Translations under genes and position numbers: made by a program | In this document: piece by piece, positions 15,519 to 23,755 of the stretch | Numbering within the stretch: the stretch's first letter is position 1 | Layout of the letters: every line of letters begins with the position of its first letter | Assembly: GCF_040719375.1 (NCBI RefSeq) | Contig: NZ_JBFDTP010000002.1 | Span: 2,480,001 to 2,544,000 of the forward strand | Direction: 5' to 3' | Origin: Clostridium sp. AN503 | GTDB lineage: Bacteria > Bacillota > Clostridia > Lachnospirales > Lachnospiraceae | Length of the DNA stretch: 64,000 nt | The notes under the pieces: generated by a model | Database searches by the model: none | What the model saw: the letters and a program-made list of their open reading frames with translations, nothing else | Told to the model about the DNA's origin: nothing

Positions 15519-16601
15519 TCATTCCTCTATACGGTAAATGGATACTACATAATGGTCACCCTCATAATACCCATCCACAGAGAGGGCTCCGCTCTGAAGC
15601 TCATAGCTTCCGTCCTGTATCAGCAGACCGGGCATCTCCTCGCTCAGAAGCTCCGCACAGTTTTCTCCAGGGAGCAGCGCCCCGCTCTCCTCCAGCATTT
15701 CCAGGACTTCCCCTGACACATCCCCCAAAACCTGCGGGTCCTCAAGGGTGATATCAATCTGGTGGAGCGCCTCTGTCGCTGTGTCATAATCCAGCTCCGC
15801 ATACTGATAAGCGCCATTCTCTCCGTCATTTAAATCGTACACGGTCCAGGTCACATACCAGGTATCCCCATTGTCATACTGCTCATTATAAGAATAAGTA
15901 TTGCTGCCCGTCATATCCAGACCGTGGCGGTTCAGGATCTCAGCCAAAGGCTGTTCCATCGCTGTCCCTGACACAGCAAAATGGTACTCCCGGCTGCACT
16001 CCACCCCGGCCGCGATCACCTCATCCGCATCCAGCTCTATGTAATCCGCATCCCAGGTCTCTTCTTCTCCATAAAAATCCCCCAGATCCACATCATACTG
16101 CGGTTCCGGACTCTTGGGCATGACTGTATTGAACGCTTCCATCCCCATGGAAGCGCAGGAACCCAGCAATTTTATGACCACCAGGACAATGACCACTACA
16201 AGGGCTCCCGTGTTTTTCTTTGCTCCGGCACTCATTGGAACCTTTGGACGTTCCTGACGGACCGGAGCCGGAGGCTTCCCCGTACGGCCTGTTTGGCCCT
16301 GCGTACTACGTGCGCCCTGCGGCTGCCAGCTGCCCGTCGGGGAACTACCGTTGCCGCCGGATGGCCTGTCTCCATTGGGTGTCCAGCTTCCGCTGTTTTT
16401 TCCTGCTGCGGGCGCAGACTTTCCTGCTACTGGCGCTAAACCAGCATGATAGCTGCAGTCTGACTCATTTGCAGGATGGCGTTCATTTAGATAATAGGTA
16501 ACGTCCCTGACATAAGGATGCTTCACCCAGCTTTTACAATTCTTGCAGTAATGAGACGCGCCCATCACCTGGTCGCATATCGGACAGATCTTCCGTACCA
16601 T
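15519..16601 (-). CDS. Zinc-ribbon membrane protein of unknown function
   Basis: A 360-residue protein. The N-terminus has a zinc ribbon, CPICDQVMG and CKNCKSW (CxxC twice), followed by a Gly/Pro/Ser-rich linker (about residues 50-125), one membrane helix (ALVVVIVLVVIKLLG, about 135-150) and an extracytoplasmic acidic domain with many Tyr and Asp. Its topology (cytosolic zinc ribbon, single span, outer domain) is common in Clostridial stress or sensor proteins, but I cannot assign a function. AAAGGAGG precedes the ATG, and a tandem promoter-like repeat lies upstream. Confidence 0.65.
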   Translation of the reverse strand: MVRKICPICDQVMGASHYCKNCKSWVKHPYVRDVTYYLNERHPANESDCSYHAGLAPVAGKSAPAAGKNSGSWTPNGDRPSGGNGSSPTGSWQPQGARSTQGQTGRTGKPPAPVRQERPKVPMSAGAKKNTGALVVVIVLVVIKLLGSCASMGMEAFNTVMPKSPEPQYDVDLGDFYGEEETWDADYIELDADEVIAAGVECSREYHFAVSGTAMEQPLAEILNRHGLDMTGSNTYSYNEQYDNGDTWYVTWTVYDLNDGENGAYQYAELDYDTATEALHQIDITLEDPQVLGDVSGEVLEMLEESGALLPGENCAELLSEEMPGLLIQDGSYELQSGALSVDGYYEGDHYVVSIYRIEE

Positions 16602-16626
16602 GCAGGTTTCCTCCTTTATTAGTTCT

Positions 16627-16856
16627 CAAGTGTTCATAGTATACCATGGTCACTAAATTCGTCCATCGCCTTCGGCTCGTTCTCATTAAGTGTCCAGGTA
16701 TGCATTCTCACTAGGCTCGTAAATTCCTCGCCAAGTGTTCATAGTATACCATGGTCACTAAATTCGTCCATCGCCTTCGGCTCGTTCTCATTAAGTGTCC
16801 AGGTATGCATTCTCACCAGGCTCGTAAATTCCTCGCCAAGTGTTCATAGTATACCA
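16627..16856. repeat. 105-bp tandem repeat (2.2 copies) with repeated -10 elements
   Basis: Units start at 16627, 16732 and 16837 (the last is truncated after about 20 bp); the two full copies differ at one noticed position (actagg / accagg). Each contains, on the minus strand, TGGTATACT, an extended -10 box (TATACT at 16643-16638, 16748-16743, 16853-16848). Inside each unit two degenerate half-copies begin AAGTGT and share TCACTA and CTCGT. The array sits upstream of the zinc-ribbon gene. Confidence 0.85.
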
Positions 16857-16930
16857 CAACTTTCCTGTATTTTCCACGTTGCAGTTTGTTATTTAATTAA
16901 CAATATCGGATCTTTTTTTCCAGATTTCCT

Positions 16931-16958
16931 TTGCTTTTCCATGTTTTTGTGGTAATAT
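16931..16958 (+). promoter_or_regulatory. Likely promoter of the EIIC gene with downstream dyad
   Basis: TTGCTT (16931-16936), 16-bp spacer, TAATAT (16953-16958). It is followed by an imperfect dyad, CACACAAC..TTTGAC / GTCAAATGTGTG (about 16961-16996), that could be an operator or early transcript hairpin. Confidence 0.45.
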
Positions 16959-17037
16959 AACACACAACTGCTTTGACCCGGGAAGTCAAATGTGTGCCTT
17001 TATGTCCCACAATACATAATATTAAGGAGATTTTATT

Positions 17038-18060
17038 ATGGAACAGACAGGCGTAAAAGCATTTCTACAACGTAAAAACGTCAATATCACCGTCAAAACC
17101 TATCTGATCGACGCAATGGGGGCCATGGCATTCGGATTGTTCGCTTCCCTGCTCATCGGAACCATCTTCGGCACCCTCGGAGACAAAACCCATGTAACCT
17201 TATTTAACACCATATCGGAATACTGTAAGACCGCCACTGGGGCCGCTCTGGGTGTTTCCATCGCCTATGCGCTGAAAGCCCCGCAGCTGGTGCTGTTCTC
17301 CGCCGCTACGGTCGGGATCGCAGGCAACGCCCTGGGCGGGCCGGTTGGAGCTCTCGTATCCACGATTGTCGCGACGGAATTCGGCAAGATCGTCTCAAAG
17401 GAAACCCGAGTGGACATCCTGGTGACTCCGGGCGTGACCATTATTTCCGGTGTGCTGATCGCCCAGTTCGTAGGCCCCGGTGTGTCCGCATTCATGACAG
17501 CCTTCGGCAACCTGGTCAAGACTACTACCGAGATGCAGCCATTCTTTATGGGGATACTGGTCTCCGCTCTCATCGGCATTGCCCTGACCCTGCCGATCAG
17601 CAGCGCCGCCATCTGCATTATGCTGGGCTTAAACGGTCTTGCGGGCGGCGCCGCTACCGCCGGCTGCTGTGCCCAGATGATCGGTTTTGCAGTCCTAAGC
17701 TACCGTGAGAATGGCGTGGGCGGGCTTTTGGCCCAGGGGCTTGGAACCTCCATGCTCCAGATGGGCAACATCGTGAAAAACCCACGCATATGGATTGCGC
17801 CGACCCTCGCCTCCATGGTGACCGGGCCGATCGCCACCTGCGTCTTCCATCTGGAAAATATCGACGCCGGAGCCGGTATGGGAACCTGCGGCCTGGTCGG
17901 GCCGATCGGCGTCTACACTGCCATGGGCGGCGGCGCCAATATGTGGCTCGGGATCCTGCTGATCTGCCTGGTACTGCCGGCCATTCTGACGCTGGTATTT
18001 GGGGAGATCCTAAGAAAGATCGAGTGGATCAGGCTGGGGGACTTAAAGCTGGATCTGTGA
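17038..18060 (+). CDS. PTS sugar transporter subunit IIC, PTS_EIIC_2 type
   Basis: A 340-residue integral membrane protein with about ten hydrophobic segments. It has glycine-rich loops such as NALGGPVGAL and GTCGLVGPIGVYTAMGGG, characteristic of the EIIC_2 family rather than a classical glucose-type EIIC. No IIA, IIB or HPr-like gene lies nearby, so it is an orphan permease and its substrate cannot be named. AAGGAGATTTTATT precedes the ATG. A strong bidirectional terminator follows. Confidence 0.82.
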   Translation: MEQTGVKAFLQRKNVNITVKTYLIDAMGAMAFGLFASLLIGTIFGTLGDKTHVTLFNTISEYCKTATGAALGVSIAYALKAPQLVLFSAATVGIAGNALGGPVGALVSTIVATEFGKIVSKETRVDILVTPGVTIISGVLIAQFVGPGVSAFMTAFGNLVKTTTEMQPFFMGILVSALIGIALTLPISSAAICIMLGLNGLAGGAATAGCCAQMIGFAVLSYRENGVGGLLAQGLGTSMLQMGNIVKNPRIWIAPTLASMVTGPIATCVFHLENIDAGAGMGTCGLVGPIGVYTAMGGGANMWLGILLICLVLPAILTLVFGEILRKIEWIRLGDLKLDL

Positions 18061-18093
18061 TCGCCAGTCCGGCCCCGACCCTGACTTCCACAT

Positions 18094-18164
18094 AAAAACA
18101 GCGGGACTGAATGCACTGCGGACTCCATTTATCGTTCGCAGCCTGCACAATGCCCGCTGTTTTT
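18094..18164. terminator. Bidirectional terminator after the EIIC gene
   Basis: AAAAACAGCGGG (18094-18105) pairs with CCCGCTGTTTTT (18153-18164), leaving T-runs on both strands between the converging EIIC gene and the gene ending at 18205. Confidence 0.75.
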
Positions 18165-18204
18165 ATTCTCTGTGTTATACTACTTCCTGCTCGCTGTTTC
18201 CGGT

Positions 18205-19257
18205 TTAAGCATACCGGACTTCAAGTTTAAATATTTTGTAAAAACAGCTACTTTCCTGTTCTGCTGTCTGCAAAAAATCAGCCGCGTTTTCATAAACATT
18301 CATCAGCCATTCTTTATCGCCTTTGTCTCCCTCTCCAAGGACCGTTCTTCCTGCATTCCGCTCCAACACGATCATCGTTTCATCTGGAAAAACAGCAACA
18401 ACTGCAACTGCATGAAAATCAGCTGAACCATTGTCTCCGGTGCTGGCAATCAGAATACCATCCCCCACATCAAAACTCCCGCGGTATTCCTTCGCAAGAA
18501 CCATGCCATTATCCAACTCTCCACTGTCAACATTGCGGATGATCCTGCCAGAAGACGGCCCGCCGCCCACAACCTTTACAGATGTCTTCCTGCTTATAAA
18601 TTCACTTATGGTCGGATGATAATCATAATGCTTCAGCTCATACGCTTTTGACACAGCAGTAAAATCTTCTATGGCAGAAGAGTCCAAAGCCTGGAACCCC
18701 TGCCATATTTTATCCAGGTATTCCCTATCAAAATCATACATCCAATCCGGGAATACCTTGGCACCGGGATAATCAGACCCTATAATACTGGCTTCACTCC
18801 CCTCCAATTTTTCAATGTCCATCAAATGCATGGCCCATGCGGCAGATTCAATGCAGGATACAGGCAGGCTGGGCGGAAGCGGTGTTTTCTCATATATATA
18901 CTTTCCGTCCTGTTCATATTCAAAGAGAAAAATCCTGCTGTAGCCGCAAGCTTTCTGGTCCGATTCAAAAGAACGGTAACCGTCCTCAAAAGTCACCCGT
19001 TCTTCATTTTCCTCGCCCGCCTTATATTGATCCCCGTTAATAGAAACCAGCGGTCCCTCTTCCACATCCTGACCATAATACTGCTCCTGCTTCTCCCCAA
19101 TTCCAGTGACAGTCCTCTGGACCACCGGCGTCCTCCCGCCCCCGACATCACAAATCACACCGCTTTCCCTCATCTGCCTGAGCAACTGCTGGTTCCCCAC
19201 AACACGTTCAGCCGGGGCGCCGCACGCTCCGCCTGCCTGCTTCCTATACTGGTACAT
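18205..19257 (-). CDS. Putative cargo/toxin-like protein with GNQxLLxxM...QR leader
   Basis: A 350-residue protein with no signal peptide or membrane segment. The N-terminal leader has GNQQLLRQM at residues 21-29 and VVQR at 45-48, the same pattern and spacing as the protein at 45422-46549. Similar leaders occur, to my recollection, on cargo linked to extracellular contractile injection systems. The C-terminal half shows Cys135 (SCIESAAWAMHL), His282 (DFHAVAVVAV) and Glu299/Asn301 (LERNAG), an order compatible with a papain-like hydrolase. It follows a GH25 lysozyme gene by 10 bp, with GGGAGGTGCT before the ATG. Function is inference. Confidence 0.5.
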   Translation of the reverse strand: MYQYRKQAGGACGAPAERVVGNQQLLRQMRESGVICDVGGGRTPVVQRTVTGIGEKQEQYYGQDVEEGPLVSINGDQYKAGEENEERVTFEDGYRSFESDQKACGYSRIFLFEYEQDGKYIYEKTPLPPSLPVSCIESAAWAMHLMDIEKLEGSEASIIGSDYPGAKVFPDWMYDFDREYLDKIWQGFQALDSSAIEDFTAVSKAYELKHYDYHPTISEFISRKTSVKVVGGGPSSGRIIRNVDSGELDNGMVLAKEYRGSFDVGDGILIASTGDNGSADFHAVAVVAVFPDETMIVLERNAGRTVLGEGDKGDKEWLMNVYENAADFLQTAEQESSCFYKIFKLEVRYA

Positions 19258-19267
19258 AGCACCTCCC

Positions 19268-20233
19268 TTATCCCGCAGTAATCACCGGACTGCCACCTGC
19301 CGCGTCATTGCTTCCGCTATCCGTCCCTGGTCCGTCGGACACGCCTGGTCCTTCCAGACTTACCGACATATCGGCCGAAGACTGGGAACCGCCTCCAGAC
19401 TGCTGCCCTGCATCCTGTCCATTATAATCTTTGTATGAAAACTCCAGGCACACATCCCCGGCAATCCCGTTCACCCGTCCCTTGTCTGTCGGCTGCCAGA
19501 TGGTCCGGTTCGCATACTCGCCTCCTGCGCCATACCTGGCCAGCCAGATATCATACGGGAACTGGCTGGTATCCATCTCATTGGTAAACTTCCAGTAATC
19601 GCTGTAAATGATCGGCGTATAACCAGCTGCCGCGATCACCTGGCAGAACGCATTGACCACATCCGTCAGCTCCTGGGTGGACAGATCCATGATATACTGG
19701 GACTCCACATCCACCGCGATCGGATAATTCACTGTATAATTCCGCGCCGTATCCACCGCAAACTGCGCCGCAGCCCGCGCCTCCTCCACAGTCTTCGTCT
19801 GAAGATAGATATAAGGAGCCGTCTTGATCCCGTGGGCGCTTGCCTCCCGCATGTTGCGGTCAAAATATTCATCCATGGTGATCTCACCCTCATACCCGTA
19901 AGAGACCATCCTGACCATGGCAAAAGAGATATCGTCCGCCGCCACCTGAGCCCAGTCAATATTCCCCTGCCATTTAGAAACACTGATCCCACGCTCAAGG
20001 ACTCCGCTGATCACATTGCCCTGATCATCAAAATACTGTCCGCCAATCTTCGTCCACGGCTGCAGCGCCGCCGCCCCAGGGCCGCCTGGGCCTCCCGGAC
20101 CGCTCTGGGCTGCACTGCCCTCCCCTGCCACGATCGTAGCCGCCATCGCCGTCATCACCGGCTGCGTACAAAGACACGCCGCCAGACAAGCCACCGCAAC
20201 CCGTTTGTATTTCAGAATATTTCTATGTATCAT
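19268..20233 (-). CDS. GH25 family lysozyme (muramidase), secreted
   Basis: A 321-residue exported glycoside hydrolase. A signal peptide (about 1-32, ending TAMA) is followed by a short GPGGPGGPG stretch, then the GH25 barrel (about 80-270) with the catalytic DVE at Asp175-Glu177, and a Gly/Ser-rich tail. Family enzymes cleave N-acetylmuramic acid bonds in peptidoglycan. The usual N-terminal GIDVSxxQG reads GISVSKWQG here, with Ser84 in place of a conserved active-site aspartate, so activity may be reduced. GAGGTGACAGTTT precedes the ATG. It is co-directional with the cargo-like gene 10 bp downstream. Confidence 0.9.
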   Translation of the reverse strand: MIHRNILKYKRVAVACLAACLCTQPVMTAMAATIVAGEGSAAQSGPGGPGGPGAAALQPWTKIGGQYFDDQGNVISGVLERGISVSKWQGNIDWAQVAADDISFAMVRMVSYGYEGEITMDEYFDRNMREASAHGIKTAPYIYLQTKTVEEARAAAQFAVDTARNYTVNYPIAVDVESQYIMDLSTQELTDVVNAFCQVIAAAGYTPIIYSDYWKFTNEMDTSQFPYDIWLARYGAGGEYANRTIWQPTDKGRVNGIAGDVCLEFSYKDYNGQDAGQQSGGGSQSSADMSVSLEGPGVSDGPGTDSGSNDAAGGSPVITAG

Positions 20234-20428
20234 AAACTGTCACCTCTCTTAATCCAGAATCATCCCCGGCACTCATACTTCCACGGACCGGAACATGTAG
20301 CATAAGTATACTATATTTCACCAGGAATAGAATTTAAAAAAAGCTTACGATTCATTACAGTTTCTGATATACTCGAACTATATGTTCAATCATACAGCCT
20401 TACAATAACACAATCGAGGTATCCAGTC

Positions 20429-20596
20429 ATGTATAAGACACCCCAAAAGACCAACGAACCCGCCGACATTGTCATTTACCGGCAGGGCCAGGGCATCCTG
20501 CTGAAAGAAACATCTCTGCTGGCCTACGACACAACCACCCAGAAGATCCTGGAGCAAAATGTTACATGTATGTTCATTATGAAATACTTGCCTTAG
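20429..20596 (+). pseudogene. MreB-like N-terminal fragment (degenerate)
   Basis: A 55-codon frame beginning MYKTPQKTNEPADIVIYRQG. Its core, IVIYRQGQGILLKETSLLAYD then TTTQKIL, lines up with the MreB segment 'vLvYvkGKGIvLkEPSVVAiD..tkkIl' near the actin-fold phosphate-1 strand. The DLGT motif is missing and the frame stops where the rest of a 330-residue MreB should follow. I read it as a remnant of an mreB/mbl paralogue. No clear ribosome binding site is present; the spacing to the next gene is 61 bp. Confidence 0.55.
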
Positions 20597-20657
20597 GAAA
20601 TGAAATCCTTTATACTTGACCCAAAAGGGTTTTACAAAAAACAGGGGGAGAAAGCTT

Positions 20658-22034
20658 GTGGAAGGTGAGCAAAGAAAAGAAACTATGATATCGATCATCA
20701 TGTTTTTGGTGATCGGTATCCTTTTGTCAGGAATATACCTGATCGAAGCACGTCAATCTGTAGTCCAGAACCGGGAGCGGTACCGCTACATAGCCGCCAG
20801 CCAGTCCAATCTGATCTGCGGCCGGATCGATACGGTCCTTTCCAGAGTTTTTATGCTCAGCACATTGGTAAACGACAACGGCGGCGATACCAATTTCTTT
20901 GAGCGGCAGAGCAAACGCATCTATCAGGAAACCGAAAAAGATACCGGGATCGCACTGAAAAATATCGCCGTAGCCCCGCAGGGAATCGTAGAAAAAGTTT
21001 ATCCGTCAAAAGGAAATGAGGCGCTGGTCGGCTTTGATTTTATGGACGAGACCAAGCCGGGAAACCTCGAAGCGATCGCGGCATACAAACGCGGAGAACT
21101 CATCATCACCAACCCGTTTGAACTGATCCAGGGCGGAAGCGGATTTGCCGGACGTCTACCCGTTTTCCTGGAAAATGACGGTCACCAGGACTTCTGGGGA
21201 CTCGTCACTGTCACCATCGATTTCGATGAACTGATGAAAACGATCGATCTAAAAACGCTTTCCAACATGGGAGTAGACTATACATTCTGGTATCAAAACG
21301 ATGACGGAAATAAAACCATCATGGAAGCCTCATCACAAGCCCCGGAACATCCGGTCAGCTATGAGTTCACAGTCGGGAATCTCTCCTGGCATCTGGACGT
21401 AGCCCCATCCGATGGCTGGATCGACTATATTGAACTGGCAATAGTACTCTGCGTGATTTTTGTAGTCGCACTGCTCATGGCCCTCCTGCAGCTGAACCGG
21501 GGACAGATCAAAAAAGCCAACGAGCGGCTCCAGCGTCTGGCACACTTAGACGGCCTGACCTCCTGTTACTCCAGAAACTATGTCAACACCATACTGCTCA
21601 ACCAGCGCAACGGAGAATGGAACGACCCGAACCTGAAATATTCCCTGGCGATCGTCGATATCGATAATTTTAAATCCATCAACGACACCTACGGCCACGA
21701 AGTCGGAGACCGGGCGATCATCGCCATCTCCCAGACCTTAAAAGACAACTGCAAAAGCGCCAACGGCGACTGCGTGATCCGCCACGGCGGCGATGAATTT
21801 ATCATTCTCTATAACGATGTAACAAAAGAACGTTTCCAGCAAAAACTCGCATCCATCGTCCAGGAAGTCCGCAACATCCATTTCCCGGACCTGCCGGAAA
21901 TGAAGCTCTCCGTCAGCATCGGAGGCGAACACTATTCCACCCCCGACCAGTCCCTCTACTACAACATGGTCCGCCAGGCAGACAAAAAACTCTACCAGGC
22001 CAAAGAAACCGGCCGAAACAGATACAACCTGTAA
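20658..22034 (+). CDS. Membrane-bound diguanylate cyclase (CHASE-like sensor, GGDEF)
   Basis: A 458-residue protein with an N-terminal membrane helix, an extracytoplasmic sensor resembling a CHASE domain (about residues 35-260), a second helix (about 270-292) and a GGDEF domain. The catalytic RHGGDEF is intact, as is DIDNFKSINDTYGH. The allosteric RxxD site five residues ahead of GGDEF reads ANGD, so product inhibition is probably lost. The GTG at 20658 is chosen because AGGGGGAG lies 7 bases upstream; the frame extends to 20616 without support. It should synthesise cyclic di-GMP in response to an external signal. Confidence 0.9.
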   Translation: MEGEQRKETMISIIMFLVIGILLSGIYLIEARQSVVQNRERYRYIAASQSNLICGRIDTVLSRVFMLSTLVNDNGGDTNFFERQSKRIYQETEKDTGIALKNIAVAPQGIVEKVYPSKGNEALVGFDFMDETKPGNLEAIAAYKRGELIITNPFELIQGGSGFAGRLPVFLENDGHQDFWGLVTVTIDFDELMKTIDLKTLSNMGVDYTFWYQNDDGNKTIMEASSQAPEHPVSYEFTVGNLSWHLDVAPSDGWIDYIELAIVLCVIFVVALLMALLQLNRGQIKKANERLQRLAHLDGLTSCYSRNYVNTILLNQRNGEWNDPNLKYSLAIVDIDNFKSINDTYGHEVGDRAIIAISQTLKDNCKSANGDCVIRHGGDEFIILYNDVTKERFQQKLASIVQEVRNIHFPDLPEMKLSVSIGGEHYSTPDQSLYYNMVRQADKKLYQAKETGRNRYNL

Positions 22035-22099
22035 ATATGTCCCCTACCGCCCATTCACTTCCCCGCCGGCTCCCGCTGCCGTTCACCAGTACCGTCGCC

Positions 22100-22299
22100 G
22101 GGATAAGAAATCCCCCGGGGCGGCAGAAAAAAGATTTCTAAGTGTCTTCCGTTCGCAGACAGAGAAAGGCGGGAGTCGTGAGGATAGCGGACTGCACGCT
22201 TTTAGTGCTGTCCGATAGCCACATGACTCCCGCCTTTCCCTGTCGAAGACAGGAAGACACAGAAACTTTTTTCTGCCGCCCCGGGGGATTTCTTATCCC
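22100..22299. repeat. Long near-perfect hairpin (200 nt) between convergent genes
   Basis: Arms 22100-22197 and 22205-22299 are inverted copies around a 7-base loop. The outer 34 positions (GGGATAAGAAATCCCCCGGG and on through the GCGGCAGAAAAAAG stretch) are perfectly complementary, and a central block sharing GAAAGGCGGGAGTC is also perfect; bulges of a few bases separate them. It lies between the ends of the diguanylate cyclase gene and the S41 peptidase gene. It may stop transcription from both sides, though no T-run flanks it. It contains no gene I can support. Confidence 0.8.
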
Positions 22300-22341
22300 T
22301 CACTACCCCCTCACAGAACGTCCGCGTGTCCCCGGCAAGTT

Positions 22342-23694
22342 CTATTTTTTCAGCGTTTCAATCGCCTTCTGCACCTGATTATCTCTATCCAGCGGCACAT
22401 CATACTGCCCCTTCAAGTCCTCATCCAGCTCCAGCTCCACTTCCACATCCGGCTCCAGCCCCTTCTTATGCAGGTCATGCCCGCCCGGCGTATAATAATG
22501 AGCCGTGGTCAGCTTCACCGCCGAACCGTCCGCCAAAGGCAGCAGGCTCTGTACAATGCCCTTCCCATAAGAAGTTGTGCCTACTAATACCGCTTTCCCA
22601 TAATCCTTGAGCGCACCTGCAAGCACCTCCGAAGCACTTGCTGACTGTCCATTCATCAGGACTGCGATCGGGATATCCAGTTCAGAATCATCCTTCTTGG
22701 GATATTTGGGGTCCTTCTGCTTTCCATCATACACCTCATGACGGATCTGCCCGCCCTCGCAGTAATACCGCTCGGACTGACCTTTCTTGGTTGCCATGGA
22801 TAAGATCGTCCCGTCAAACTGATCCTCCGGAAGGATATACGCAGCGATCTCCACACAAGAATCCACAACACCGCCCGGATTGTCCCGAAGATCGATGACC
22901 AGACGTTCCATTCCCTGGGCCTTTAAATCCTCCACCGCCGCGATAAACTGGTTCCCGGTCACCAGATCAAACTGGGTCACCAGCACATATCCGGTCTTAT
23001 CCTCCAGAAGCTGGTGCTCCACTGTGGCTACCTCTACCTGCCTGCGTTCCACGCGCAGAGGGATCTCTTCCCCGTCCCGCACCACAGTCAGGTTCACAAA
23101 GGTACCTTCCTCGCCCCGGATATACTGCTGTACCAGCATATCCAGATCCTCGGACGTGGCCTCAATATCCTCCACCTTATACAGGATATCCCCTTTCTTC
23201 ATACCGGCTTCCTCCGCCGGGGAGTTCGGGAATACCCGAAGGGCCGTCACGATCTTTGTCTGGATGTTCTGGCTGACCAGAACGCCGATCCCACAGTAGG
23301 TCCCTTCCGTCTCTTCATTGAATGCCTGGAATTCCTCCGGTGTGTAATACATTGCGTAGGGATCGTCCAGCCCTGCCAGCATCCCTTTGTAAATACCTGC
23401 CTCCACCTGCTCTATATCTTCATCAAAAAGATAATAATAATCCACAAGCTCCTGCAGGGTATCCAGCTTCTGCTCCACCGCATCCATGTCAAGCTCCTGC
23501 TTCACCGGCTGCGCCGTGCCTGAACTCTCCACGATCTGATTCTGCTGGTTATCGATCACCGAACGCCCGATCACCGAGATACCAGCCGCCACTCCCACGA
23601 TGATAAGCCCGGCAAACGCTGTTACCAGCGCGCCGACTAAGACGCCCTTCCAAAATTTATTTCTGCTCTTATTCTCTCTATCCAATGATGTCAC
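22342..23694 (-). CDS. S41 family carboxy-terminal processing peptidase (CtpA-like)
   Basis: A 450-residue protease with an N-terminal membrane anchor (about residues 18-42), a PDZ domain (about 115-205; VFPNSPAEEAGMKKGDILYKVED) and the tail-specific protease core. The catalytic serine is in NGQSASASEVLAGAL and the lysine in TSYGKGIVQ. Such enzymes act outside the membrane on cell-wall hydrolases or signalling proteins. It lies 61 bp downstream of the M23 hydrolase gene and FtsEX, so it is a good candidate to process that hydrolase. Confidence 0.94.
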   Translation of the reverse strand: MTSLDRENKSRNKFWKGVLVGALVTAFAGLIIVGVAAGISVIGRSVIDNQQNQIVESSGTAQPVKQELDMDAVEQKLDTLQELVDYYYLFDEDIEQVEAGIYKGMLAGLDDPYAMYYTPEEFQAFNEETEGTYCGIGVLVSQNIQTKIVTALRVFPNSPAEEAGMKKGDILYKVEDIEATSEDLDMLVQQYIRGEEGTFVNLTVVRDGEEIPLRVERRQVEVATVEHQLLEDKTGYVLVTQFDLVTGNQFIAAVEDLKAQGMERLVIDLRDNPGGVVDSCVEIAAYILPEDQFDGTILSMATKKGQSERYYCEGGQIRHEVYDGKQKDPKYPKKDDSELDIPIAVLMNGQSASASEVLAGALKDYGKAVLVGTTSYGKGIVQSLLPLADGSAVKLTTAHYYTPGGHDLHKKGLEPDVEVELELDEDLKGQYDVPLDRDNQVQKAIETLKK

Positions 23695-23755
23695 CTGTCT
23701 TTCTTCTGCCCGACCTTACGGCCTATATAATTGCCATCCCCGCCGCGGATCTGCA

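Noticed and set aside
16627..16856. Tandem repeats as a CRISPR array
   Set aside because: The units are 105 bp, directly adjoining, nearly identical throughout and have no variable spacers; no cas gene is nearby.
22142..22378. Possible small plus-strand gene in the 22.1-kb hairpin
   Set aside because: The frame is produced by the inverted arms and runs into the end of the S41 peptidase gene; no start signal.
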